Counted from the stretch's first letter, positions 1 to 5,435 are shown. The stretch: 5,435 nt of DNA from an uncultured Spirochaetaceae bacterium (GCA_947630635.1 CANRIJ010000104.1:1-5435); one strand, 5' to 3'. Notes: generated by a model not told the origin, from the letters alone. Numbers and translations: made by a program.

Positions 1-647
1 TATTCCTCACTGGCGTATATATAGAGAAGAGAGATGATAAGCTTGCCATGGTTGCAACAGATGGAAGAAAGCTTGCCTATGTTCTAAGAGCCTTTGAGCA
101 GGAGATCCCTGATTTCAAGGGTGCAATTGTGCCTGTTAAATTTCTCAATCAGATAAAGGCTATTCTAAATGGAGAGGGTGTATTCAAGCTTGCAATCAAT
201 GATGAGCACATTGCTGTTCAATATGGAAATAGATATGCATATTCGACATTGATTCTGAACTGTGAGTATCCCAATTATCAGAAGGTTATTCCACAGGAGT
301 TCAAATATGTCTCTAAGATGAGAAGAGAGGATATGGAAAAGGCCATTAATCTCAATTCAGTATTTGTCGAGACAAAGAGCAAGAGGCTCTTTTTGGATAT
401 ATCCCAGGATGGAGTGATGATCTCGGTAGACAACAATGAATATGGAGACAGCAAATACATTATTCCATGCGAATATAGCGGACCTGATGAAAAGATATCC
501 TTCAACTCAACTGTATTGATGATGCCTATTAAAAAGGTCGATACGGAATTCTTCAAGATTTGCTTCAATACCAATATAAGTGCGACTGCAATCTATCCTG
601 AGCCGGAAAAAGACTATCTCTTTGTTTTGATGCCAATGCAGCAATAA
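1..647 (+). CDS. dnaN: DNA polymerase III beta subunit (sliding clamp), 3' part only
   Basis: This is the C-terminal part of the ring-shaped clamp that tethers DNA polymerase III to DNA. The reading frame is open from base 3 with no start in view, so the gene begins upstream; about 214 residues are visible of a usual length near 370. The clearest family mark is VATDGRKLA at residues 17-25 of the fragment, matching the conserved VATDGHRLA of clamp domain 2. Domain 3 follows, with FLDISQDGVMISVDN and an IIPCEYSGPDEKISFN stretch like the YSG...I.FN of other clamps. The end, VLMPMQQ, matches the MPM tail that lines the partner-binding pocket, although the arginine usual after MPM is a glutamine. 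The internal ATG at 48 is not the start, because conserved clamp sequence precedes it. The TAA stop overlaps the recF ATG by one base. Confidence 0.96.
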   Translation, partial: FLTGVYIEKRDDKLAMVATDGRKLAYVLRAFEQEIPDFKGAIVPVKFLNQIKAILNGEGVFKLAINDEHIAVQYGNRYAYSTLILNCEYPNYQKVIPQEFKYVSKMRREDMEKAINLNSVFVETKSKRLFLDISQDGVMISVDNNEYGDSKYIIPCEYSGPDEKISFNSTVLMMPIKKVDTEFFKICFNTNISATAIYPEPEKDYLFVLMPMQQ

Positions 648-1729
648 TGAAGTTCGAAAGCCTTAGAATAGAGAATTTCAGAAACATAGAAAGCCAGAAT
701 ATAGACCTCTCCTCTAAGAACATAGTCTTAGAGGGGATAAATGGGCAGGGAAAAACAAATCTATTGGAGGCAATCTATGTACTATGCTATGGATCTTCCT
801 TCAGAACCTTCTACTTAAAGGAATGCATAAGGCATAATAGCCCTGGATTTTTTATATCGGGCGATTTTATAGATGAAGATAATCTCAAAGAGAGAATTAG
901 CTGCTCTTTTTTTGACAATAAGAGAAAAATCACAATTGGAAATAAGGAAGTAAGAGACAGAAAAGAGCTTATCTATCGCTTTCCATGTATAGTCTTCTGC
1001 CATAATGATATTCTCTTTATAAATGGAGAGCCTGAAGAGAGAAGAAAATTCTTCGATCAGATGATAGCGCTCTATTCGCCCTTGTATTTTGATGAGATAA
1101 GGCAATATAAAAAACTTCTTCTACAGAGAAATGCCGCTCTTAAAAGCCAAGAGCCGGAGCTCTCCTCTATCTACAACGAGAGAATGGCAAGACTCGGAAT
1201 AGAGATAATGGAGACAAGAAAGAGGGCAGTTGATGACTTTAACTACATCTTTTCGCCTCTCTACTCTGAGATATCGAAAAGCGATCTTGATCTGAGAATA
1301 GAATACCTGCCAAGCTGGGGAAAGTTCTCTGATGTCTCACAGGTAGTCTCATATCTTGAGAGTACATTTGAGCGCGATGAAAAGCTGAGCACTACTACCA
1401 GCGGCATCCATAGGGACCGATATGTCATTCAAAGCCAGTATGGGCTCTTTTCCTCTTTGGGCTCTACTGGCCAGATGAGACTCTGCTCAATACTCTTCAG
1501 AATCTGCGAGAGCATCTATTTCAAGATCAAGACAGATAAAGACCCCATATTTTTAGTAGATGATGTGCTTCTTGAGCTAGATTCAGAGAAGAGAAAAATG
1601 ATGCTTGATAGGCTAAATGGATTTTCCCAGGCATATTACACTTTTCTCCCATTTGAGAATTACCATGAGAAAATGGAGAATGCCTCTTACTACAAGGTTG
1701 AGAGTGGGAGATTTTCTGTAAATGAGTGA
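647..1729 (+). CDS. recF: DNA replication and repair protein RecF
   Basis: RecF is a cytoplasmic SMC/ABC-type ATPase that works with RecO and RecR to load RecA at single-strand gaps. The 360 residues match the usual family length. The N-terminus carries the typical L.I.NFRN, then Walker A GINGQGKTNLLEA at residues 30-42 (Lys36, Thr37). A GIHRD motif lies at 253-257, where many RecF proteins have GPHRD. The ABC signature is at 272-278 as GSTGQMR, against the more common SQGQQR. Walker B with the D-loop is at 300-312, FLVDDVLLELD, including Asp305 and Asp306. The start ATG lies in the dnaN stop (TAATG) with no clear Shine-Dalgarno site, which suggests coupled translation. The 3' end overlaps the next gene by eight bases. 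The dnaN-recF neighbourhood supports the call. Confidence 0.96.
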   Translation: MKFESLRIENFRNIESQNIDLSSKNIVLEGINGQGKTNLLEAIYVLCYGSSFRTFYLKECIRHNSPGFFISGDFIDEDNLKERISCSFFDNKRKITIGNKEVRDRKELIYRFPCIVFCHNDILFINGEPEERRKFFDQMIALYSPLYFDEIRQYKKLLLQRNAALKSQEPELSSIYNERMARLGIEIMETRKRAVDDFNYIFSPLYSEISKSDLDLRIEYLPSWGKFSDVSQVVSYLESTFERDEKLSTTTSGIHRDRYVIQSQYGLFSSLGSTGQMRLCSILFRICESIYFKIKTDKDPIFLVDDVLLELDSEKRKMMLDRLNGFSQAYYTFLPFENYHEKMENASYYKVESGRFSVNE

Positions 1730-2015
1730 TATAAATGAGAAATCCTTATCAGAGATAATTCGCACTCTTGTAGAGGATAATGAGCGCTTTGATAGAATAT
1801 TTCGCGTCTTTGAGATATGGCCTTTGGTTTCTGGACCCCAGCTCTCTGCTGTCACAACTCCAAAGAGCCTGAAAAATGGGACCCTCAGCATTATGACAAC
1901 CTCCTCCAGCGCAAAGGCCCTTGTTCTTATGAGAAAGGCCGAATTGCTGGAGGAAATAAGGAAAATGCTTCCAGATATAGAGATAAACGAGATTAAGGTC
2001 GTAAGAGGGTATTGA
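1722..2015 (+). CDS. DUF721 / DciA-like protein, probable replicative helicase loader
   Basis: This small 97-residue protein belongs to the DUF721 family. In several bacteria the family member DciA helps load or operate the replicative helicase DnaB, and DciA is regarded as the ancestral bacterial helicase loader. The sequence shows the family pattern: a helical N-terminus, then W33 in EIWPLVSGPQL (usually W..VVG..L), TTP at 45-47, and the strand LKNGTLSIMTTSSSAKAL at 50-67 (usually L..G.L.V...S...A..L). A helix LLEEIRKML and a final IKVVRGY strand follow. It is shorter than proteobacterial DciA and looks like little more than the core domain. The ATG overlaps the recF end by eight bases; a GGAG lies 11 bases upstream, which is somewhat distant. 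The recF neighbourhood fits a role in replication. Its helicase-loading role here is inferred from family and position. Its stop codon overlaps a promoter -35 box. Confidence 0.85.
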   Translation: MSDINEKSLSEIIRTLVEDNERFDRIFRVFEIWPLVSGPQLSAVTTPKSLKNGTLSIMTTSSSAKALVLMRKAELLEEIRKMLPDIEINEIKVVRGY

Positions 2016-2040
2016 CCGATAAAATTTCTAAAGCTAGAAT
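2012..2040 (+). promoter_or_regulatory. Predicted sigma-70-type promoter for the rpmH operon
   Basis: TTGACC at 2012-2017 (5 of 6 to TTGACA) is followed by exactly 17 bases and then TAGAAT at 2035-2040 (5 of 6 to TATAAT). Transcription would start near 2047, giving a leader of about 60 bases before rpmH. The -35 box contains the TGA stop of the upstream gene (2013-2015). The placement just before a ribosomal protein gene fits a strong housekeeping promoter. There is no extended -10 TGn. The promoter is predicted from sequence only. Confidence 0.7.
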
Positions 2041-2043
2041 TTT
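2021..2043. repeat. AT-rich inverted repeat covering the promoter spacer and -10 box
   Basis: AAAATTTCTA (2021-2030) and TAGAATTTT (2035-2043) are inverted copies, with one bulged T in the left arm and AAGC between them. In RNA this would be a weak hairpin, nearly all A-U pairs, ending in four U. It could be a poor terminator for the recF-side transcript or a protein-binding palindrome over the promoter. It may equally be a by-product of two AT-rich promoter elements. Confidence 0.35.
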
Positions 2044-2047
2044 CTTC

Positions 2048-2095
2048 CATGGGCTTAAGACCCAATGATTGAATATTCCGCTTTTTAGCGATATT
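2048..2095 (+). other. Leader region with two possible RNA hairpins upstream of rpmH
   Basis: Two inverted repeats lie between the predicted transcript start and the rpmH ribosome binding site. The first pairs CATGGG (2048-2053) with CCCAATG (2061-2067), leaving one bulged A and a seven-base loop CTTAAGA. The second pairs AATAT plus CGCT (2072-2076, 2079-2082) with AGCG plus ATATT (2087-2095), around a TTTT loop with a two-base TC bulge. The second ends one base before the GGAG. Regulatory function is inference; no known leader family was recognised. Confidence 0.4.
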
Positions 2096-2096
2096 T

Positions 2097-2100
2097 GGAG
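2097..2100 (+). promoter_or_regulatory. Ribosome binding site that fixes the rpmH start
   Basis: GGAG lies seven bases before the ATG at 2108. This supports that ATG over an in-frame TTG at 2069, which would add 13 residues not found in L34 proteins and has no comparable site upstream. Confidence 0.8.
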
Positions 2101-2107
2101 CATAGAT

Positions 2108-2275
2108 ATGAGTTACAAAGGTATTAGAACATACCATCCAAGCAAGATGAAGAGAAACCGCAAGTTTGGTTTCAGGGCCAGAATGGCAACCAAGGGTGGC
2201 AGACAGGTTTTGGCAAGAAGAAGGGCCAAGGGCAGATATAAGCTTACTGCCAGTGATGAGAAGAAGCCTTATTAA
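2108..2275 (+). CDS. rpmH: 50S ribosomal protein L34 (bL34)
   Basis: L34 is a small basic protein of the large ribosomal subunit that contacts 23S rRNA. The 55 residues carry nearly the whole family pattern: RTYHPSKMKR (usually RTYQPSKRKR), then FGFRARMATKGGRQVLARRRAKGR at about residues 20-43, then KLTASDE. Most L34 proteins have 44-50 residues, and this one has a short extra head (MSYKGI) and tail (KKPY). The ATG at 2108 is chosen because of the GGAG seven bases upstream and because the homologous region starts just after it. It is the first gene after the predicted promoter and probably heads an operon with rnpA, yidC and jag. Its last 20 bases also encode the start of rnpA. Confidence 0.97.
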   Translation: MSYKGIRTYHPSKMKRNRKFGFRARMATKGGRQVLARRRAKGRYKLTASDEKKPY

Positions 2276-2615
2276 GAGTGAGATAATTAGGAAAAAAGAT
2301 GATATAGATCGCATTTTCAAAGAGGGTAAGTCTGTATCCGCCTTTGGAATGCGATTGATTTTTCTTGATAACAATCTTGGTTTTGATAGGCTGTTGGTTG
2401 TCCCCGCAAGGCATTTTGGAACCTCAGTTGAGAGAAACAAGGCGCGTCGCAGGGCCAAAGAGATATTCAGAAATCATCCTAAAAGGCATCCCTTCGGTTC
2501 AGAATATGCCTCTTCTAAGGATATTGCCTTAATTATGTACCCCGGAAAGGTTTCCAGTTTTTCCGTGCTTGAATCCGGCTTCTCTGATTTGCTGGATAGG
2601 TATTGCTGGAAATAG
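2256..2615 (+). CDS. rnpA: Ribonuclease P protein component
   Basis: RnpA is the small basic protein that, with the catalytic RNA RnpB, removes 5' leaders from tRNA precursors. With the ATG at 2256 it has 119 residues, the normal family size. The family pattern is visible: IRKKDDIDRIFKEGKSV at 11-27 (usually L.K..DF..VF..GKSV), the strand RLIFLD, DRLLVVPARHFGTSV, and then the RNR signature ERNKARRRAKEIFRN at 59-73. The usual KK before the signature region is replaced by AR, so it is a divergent member. The frame stays open further upstream inside rpmH, but those residues show no family match. A GTG at 2253 is an equally possible start. No Shine-Dalgarno site is evident, so translation probably couples to rpmH, which it overlaps by 20 bases. 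The neighbours rpmH and yidC are the classical ones. Confidence 0.92.
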   Translation: MRRSLIKSEIIRKKDDIDRIFKEGKSVSAFGMRLIFLDNNLGFDRLLVVPARHFGTSVERNKARRRAKEIFRNHPKRHPFGSEYASSKDIALIMYPGKVSSFSVLESGFSDLLDRYCWK

Positions 2616-2661
2616 TCCACTTCACCAGGCATCTTTATCACTTTCCTTCTTTTCGGGGCTC

Positions 2662-2667
2662 AAGGAG
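2662..2667 (+). promoter_or_regulatory. Strong ribosome binding site for yidC with TTG start
   Basis: AAGGAG is placed seven bases before the TTG at 2675. The site decides the unusual start codon, since no in-frame ATG precedes the first membrane segment. The 59-base gap between rnpA and yidC (2616-2674) shows only short, weak inverted repeats and no terminator, so yidC is probably read from the rpmH promoter. Confidence 0.85.
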
Positions 2668-2674
2668 TTAGAAT

Positions 2675-4501
2675 TTGGATAAGAAAACCATTATTGCGAT
2701 TATTCTCTGCGTAGTGGTGATTGTTGTTGGCATGACGCTTCAGACAACGCTGTTTGCTCCTGAGGCTATAGAGGAGGCAGAGGCCTCTGCTGAGACCTCA
2801 TCTATTGAGGCCGAGCCAGCAGAATTTCCCTATGCTGAGAATACGTCACTATTAGTGGCAACTGGGAATGAGGGGGATAGCTCTCCCTTTGTAATTGAGA
2901 ATGACGTTCTCATAATCACCTTCGATCCTGTTGGCGGCTCTGTTTCCTCAATCAAGATGAAGGACCATACAGTCAAGATAGACGGACAGGATGAGCTTGT
3001 AGAGCTGCTCTATAGAAATCCAGATGATGAGAACGCCTTCATGCTCTACTATGGAGATAGCAGAGAAGAGGCTATTGATGACCTCTTTAACTATTCAATT
3101 TCCGAGGTTCAGGCAACTGGAGAGAAGAAGGGCACAATCAAGAACATTGTCTTCACAAGGGACTTCGAGGTTGCCGGAACTGGATCTAAGTTCACCATAG
3201 AGAAGCACTTTGCAGTTCCAATGAATGACGAGTATATGATTCAGCTTGCCGTTGTAATCAGAACTCCTGACGGAAGTGCGATTCCTCTTGGAGAGAACGG
3301 CAGCATGTATACAATCTCCGTTGGACCTCAGATTGGCCCAGAGTTTGAGTCTCTCTCAGGAAACTACGATTACAGAAGAGTCATCTATAAGCTTGAGAAT
3401 AAGGGCGGCAGAAAGACTGCAAAGATCAAAAATGGCGTCTTCTCATACGACTCAAAGCCAGTTGACTGGATTGGGCTTACGGGAAAGTACTTTGCATTTT
3501 TGCTTATTCCAGAGAAGGACGGCATAATCTCATCTATCGGCGCAAGCGAGTACAGTAATGACACTGGCGTTCCGCAGTCTGATGTCATCTATATGACAAG
3601 AAGCGCCGAAGGAGTTCCATTTGTAAGGGATATCTACTCATTTTATGCAGGTCCGCAGCTCTCTAAGACGCTGGGAATATATGACAGAGCCACCGATAAC
3701 ATCTTCGGACTTGCCGACCACTCTCTTAAGAAGGCGCTCGATGTATCTTGGCTTGGATGGCTTGAGACTCTGCTTAAGTGGATCCTTCAGGGCTTCTATT
3801 TTGTTGTCCGTAACTATGGAGTTGCCATCATCCTCCTGACCATTCTCGTCAAGATATGCCTTATTCCGCTTTCAAAGAAGAGTATGGACTCTACTGCAAA
3901 GATGACTGCGCTCCAGCCTAAGATCGATGATATCAAGAAGAGATATCCCGATGATCCTCAGGCTCAGAATCAGGCTATAGCGAAGCTCTACCAGGAAGAG
4001 AAGATCAATCCTATGGGCTCATGCATACCGATGCTTATACAGTTCCCGATATTCATTGCGCTCTACGGGCTTTTGAACAAGAACTTCGACTTGAGAGGAG
4101 CGATGTTTATTCCTGGATGGATTCCAGACCTGTCTGTTCCGGATACGGTCTACACGCTTCCATTCTCGATACCGCTTCTTGGGCCGAGGATTCACCTGCT
4201 TCCGATTATCTATACTGTCTCGATGATATTCTCAATGAAGATTACCCAGACGGCAAATACGGCGCAGGGACAGAAGGGAATGATGATTTTCATGACCTAT
4301 GGTATGCCGATTATATTCTTCTTCGTGCTTTACAATGCTCCATCTGGACTCTTGATCTACTGGACAGTCACCAACTTCATATCAATAGGACAGCAGATTT
4401 GGACCAATAGGCGAAAGGGCAGAATCTATAAAGAGGAGTATCAGCTCAAAGAGCAGGAGAAGAAGGATAAGAAGAAGGCAGCTTCTAGGAAAAGACGCTA
4501 A
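2675..4501 (+). CDS. yidC: Membrane protein insertase YidC (long form with periplasmic domain)
   Basis: YidC inserts and folds inner-membrane proteins, alone or with the Sec translocon. The 608 residues have the Gram-negative layout. One membrane segment lies at about 5-27, followed by an acidic linker rich in Glu and Ala (28-55). A large periplasmic domain runs to about 340 and ends in the conserved-type FYAGPQL (323-329). The Oxa1-like core then has five hydrophobic segments from about 362 to 575. Core marks are RNYGVAIILLTILVKICLIPLS at 379-400, LQPKIDDIKKRYPDD, NPMGSCIPMLIQFPIFIALY from 445 and NAPSGLLIYW at 554-563. The catalytic-groove arginine (Arg366 in E. coli) aligns with Lys393. 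The C-terminal tail (577-608) is strongly basic and could contact the ribosome. The TTG start is supported by AAGGAG. No yidD precedes it. Confidence 0.96.
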   Translation: MDKKTIIAIILCVVVIVVGMTLQTTLFAPEAIEEAEASAETSSIEAEPAEFPYAENTSLLVATGNEGDSSPFVIENDVLIITFDPVGGSVSSIKMKDHTVKIDGQDELVELLYRNPDDENAFMLYYGDSREEAIDDLFNYSISEVQATGEKKGTIKNIVFTRDFEVAGTGSKFTIEKHFAVPMNDEYMIQLAVVIRTPDGSAIPLGENGSMYTISVGPQIGPEFESLSGNYDYRRVIYKLENKGGRKTAKIKNGVFSYDSKPVDWIGLTGKYFAFLLIPEKDGIISSIGASEYSNDTGVPQSDVIYMTRSAEGVPFVRDIYSFYAGPQLSKTLGIYDRATDNIFGLADHSLKKALDVSWLGWLETLLKWILQGFYFVVRNYGVAIILLTILVKICLIPLSKKSMDSTAKMTALQPKIDDIKKRYPDDPQAQNQAIAKLYQEEKINPMGSCIPMLIQFPIFIALYGLLNKNFDLRGAMFIPGWIPDLSVPDTVYTLPFSIPLLGPRIHLLPIIYTVSMIFSMKITQTANTAQGQKGMMIFMTYGMPIIFFFVLYNAPSGLLIYWTVTNFISIGQQIWTNRRKGRIYKEEYQLKEQEKKDKKKAASRKRR

Positions 4502-4506
4502 TTATT

Positions 4507-4512
4507 AAGAGG
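4507..4512 (+). promoter_or_regulatory. Ribosome binding site of jag
   Basis: AAGAGG lies seven bases before the ATG at 4520, in the 18-base gap after the yidC stop. The gap is too short for a separate promoter or terminator, so jag belongs to the same transcript as yidC. Confidence 0.75.
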
Positions 4513-4519
4513 TTAAATT

Positions 4520-5221
4520 ATGTATAGAGATTTTGAGGGAAAAACAGAAGAAGAGGCAGTTGAGAAGGCTATAGAGGAGCTTGGGCTTGAGAAGGACAAC
4601 TTTGATGTTGAGATTCTTGAGACCAAGAAGGGCTTTTTCAAGAAGGCCTCAGTGAAGATTAGGGTCTACTACAACACGGAGGAAGAGGAAGAGAAAGAGG
4701 AAGAAGAAGAGAGCACCGAAGAGGCTGACTCTTCTTCCTCAGAGGGCGATGAGAGAGAGGTTGAGGACGATATCGAGAAAAAGAGCATTGAGTTTCTGAC
4801 TTCTCTCTTTGACAAGATGGGATACCCTGCAGATGTAAAGACGACATCCAAGAAGGGCGGAAAGCTGAATCTGGATATCTCTGGCAAATACAGCTCGATC
4901 ATCATTGGAAAACAGGGCAAGAATCTTGATGCAATCCAGCTTATCGCAAATGTGTATATTGCCAAGTTCGACCCAAGCGTTAAGATCATCCTCGATGTGG
5001 AGAACTACAGAATCAGACATGAGGAGAGCATTATCAGAAATGCATACAGGGTTGCAGAGAAGGTGAGGGCCACAGGTCGCTCTAAGCTTCTGGATCCCAT
5101 GAATCCCTTTGAGAGAAGGCTAGTGCATACAGCCTTGAATGATTTTGATGGAGTTGATACCAAGAGCGAGGGCGATGGACTCTATAAGCAGGTGAGGATA
5201 ATTCCGATTAAAAGACAGTAA
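4520..5221 (+). CDS. jag: Jag/KhpB-type RNA-binding protein (Jag_N, KH and R3H domains)
   Basis: This 233-residue protein has the three-part Jag/KhpB structure. A Jag_N domain lies at about 1-51 (EGKTEEEAVEKAIEELGL, then VEILETKKGFFKKASVKIRVYY). A KH domain lies at about 87-165 with the RNA-binding loop IGKQGKNLD, its GxxG at 130-133. An R3H domain follows at about 166-233 with the R-x3-H motif Arg199-His203 in PFERRLVHTAL. Between the first two domains is an acidic, serine-containing linker (54-86) coded partly by a pure purine tract. In Gram-positive bacteria KhpB partners with KhpA to bind many RNAs and affects cell division and elongation. The role in this organism is inferred from family. 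Its place after yidC is the common one. The stop codon overlaps the next start by one base. Confidence 0.94.
   Translation: MYRDFEGKTEEEAVEKAIEELGLEKDNFDVEILETKKGFFKKASVKIRVYYNTEEEEEKEEEEESTEEADSSSSEGDEREVEDDIEKKSIEFLTSLFDKMGYPADVKTTSKKGGKLNLDISGKYSSIIIGKQGKNLDAIQLIANVYIAKFDPSVKIILDVENYRIRHEESIIRNAYRVAEKVRATGRSKLLDPMNPFERRLVHTALNDFDGVDTKSEGDGLYKQVRIIPIKRQ
4678..4713 (+). repeat. 36-base polypurine tract in jag
   Basis: An unbroken run of A and G, mostly GAA/GAG codons, encodes Glu54-58, Lys59 and Glu60-64 of the acidic linker. It is a low-complexity, near-triplet repeat of the kind that can change length by slippage without shifting frame. Confidence 0.85.
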
Positions 5222-5435
5222 TGGCAACGGTTAATATGAGCCAGGGGAGAATCTGGAAGGTTCTCTCCTCATATTCTCTTATATTGGTACTGGGCAATCT
5301 CTTCCAGCTCTTTTACAACATGATGGACTCTGTCATCGTAGGAAGATTCATTGGAAAGAATGCTCTGGCTGCCGTGGGAAGCTCATCGCCTGTAATCAAT
5401 ATTGCAATACTTGGAATATCAGGACTCTGTATTGG
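5221..5435 (+). CDS. MATE-family efflux transporter, 5' part only
   Basis: This is the start of a multidrug and toxic compound extrusion protein, a 12-helix inner-membrane antiporter that exports organic cations or other small molecules using a sodium or proton gradient. Only 71 complete codons are visible before the window ends. They read RIWKVLSSYSLILVLGNLFQLFYNMMDSVIVGRFIGKNALAAVGSSSPV, matching the conserved first helix and loop of the family (LGNLFQ.LYN..D..IVGRF.G..ALAAVG). A second hydrophobic helix begins before the cut. The ATG lies in the jag stop (TAATG), the same arrangement as dnaN-recF, so translation is probably coupled; another in-frame ATG is at 5236. The substrate cannot be judged. 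It is not a usual member of the rpmH-jag block and is probably a lineage-specific neighbour. Confidence 0.88.
   Translation, partial: MATVNMSQGRIWKVLSSYSLILVLGNLFQLFYNMMDSVIVGRFIGKNALAAVGSSSPVINIAILGISGLCI

Noticed and set aside
2070..2095. A second promoter with TTGAAT and GATATT
   Set aside because: The spacing is only 14 bases and the -10 match is poor. The TTGACC-TAGAAT pair upstream is far better.
2069..2107. N-terminal extension of L34 from a TTG
   Set aside because: The added 13 residues are not found in L34, and the stretch holds the hairpin and GGAG that serve the ATG at 2108.
1613..2458. Long open frame of 281 codons on the minus strand
   Set aside because: It runs opposite recF, the DciA-like gene, rpmH and rnpA, all clearly real. 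It is low-complexity in Ser/Leu/Arg, has no family resemblance, and is best explained by purine-rich codon use on the + strand.
2605..2630. Small inverted repeats (TGGA/TCCA, CTGG/CCAG) around the rnpA stop as a terminator
   Set aside because: Stems are only four base pairs and no T-run follows.
2616..2674. Possible yidD or small gene between rnpA and yidC
   Set aside because: All three forward frames were considered. There is no YidD-like motif, and 59 bases is too short for it. Only the yidC ribosome binding site is supported.
4021..4410. Open frame of 129 codons on the + strand inside yidC
   Set aside because: It lies entirely in the YidC core, whose own frame matches the family through this region. 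No ribosome binding site or known motif was seen.
1..5435. Search for CRISPR arrays, insertion sequences, tRNA/rRNA genes, DnaA-box clusters or defence genes
   Set aside because: None were seen. The window is almost fully covered by housekeeping genes, and the two gaps are too small for such elements.

Overview
The window is a compact, one-strand stretch of bacterial chromosome. It joins the end of a replication/recombination block (dnaN, recF and a DciA-like gene) directly to the ribosomal protein L34 / RNase P / membrane insertion block (rpmH, rnpA, yidC, jag), and then runs into a MATE-family transporter gene cut by the window edge. All eight genes are on the + strand, and coding sequence fills nearly everything. 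The only real gaps are 92 bases before rpmH and 59 bases before yidC.

Organism: a spirochaete is the best reading, perhaps of the Treponema/Sphaerochaeta side, at moderate confidence. YidC is the long Gram-negative form with a large periplasmic domain, yet it sits beside a Jag/KhpB gene. A short DUF721/DciA gene follows recF directly. Most arginines are AGA/AGG, and the base composition looks moderate to slightly AT-rich. Firmicutes would normally show a short YidC and an S4-like gene between dnaN and recF. I recall dnaN-recF-DUF721 being near the origin in treponemes, but no database was available to confirm this.

Layout: (1) Bases 1-2015 hold the 3' part of dnaN (sliding clamp), complete recF and complete dciA-like. 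They are joined by 1-base (TAATG) and 8-base overlaps, so they are translationally coupled. (2) Bases 2012-2107 hold a strong sigma-70-like promoter (TTGACC, 17 bases, TAGAAT) whose -35 box overlaps the dciA stop codon. A leader of about 60 bases with two possible hairpins leads to a good Shine-Dalgarno site for rpmH. (3) Bases 2108-5221 hold rpmH, rnpA (overlapping rpmH by 20 bases), yidC (TTG start with a perfect AAGGAG) and jag. No yidD lies between rnpA and yidC. (4) From 5221 a MATE efflux gene begins inside the jag stop codon (TAATG again).

How the genes work together: the first block loads and holds the replisome on DNA and repairs gaps. The second makes a ribosomal protein, the protein subunit of the tRNA-processing RNase P, the membrane protein insertase and an RNA-binding protein. 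The two blocks are often placed on opposite sides of the origin and read divergently; here they are fused head-to-tail. I found no sign of a novel defence, mobile or RNA-guided system. The points worth a second look are local: the promoter and leader, the rpmH/rnpA overlap, the locus order, the acidic Jag linker and some substitutions at conserved positions.
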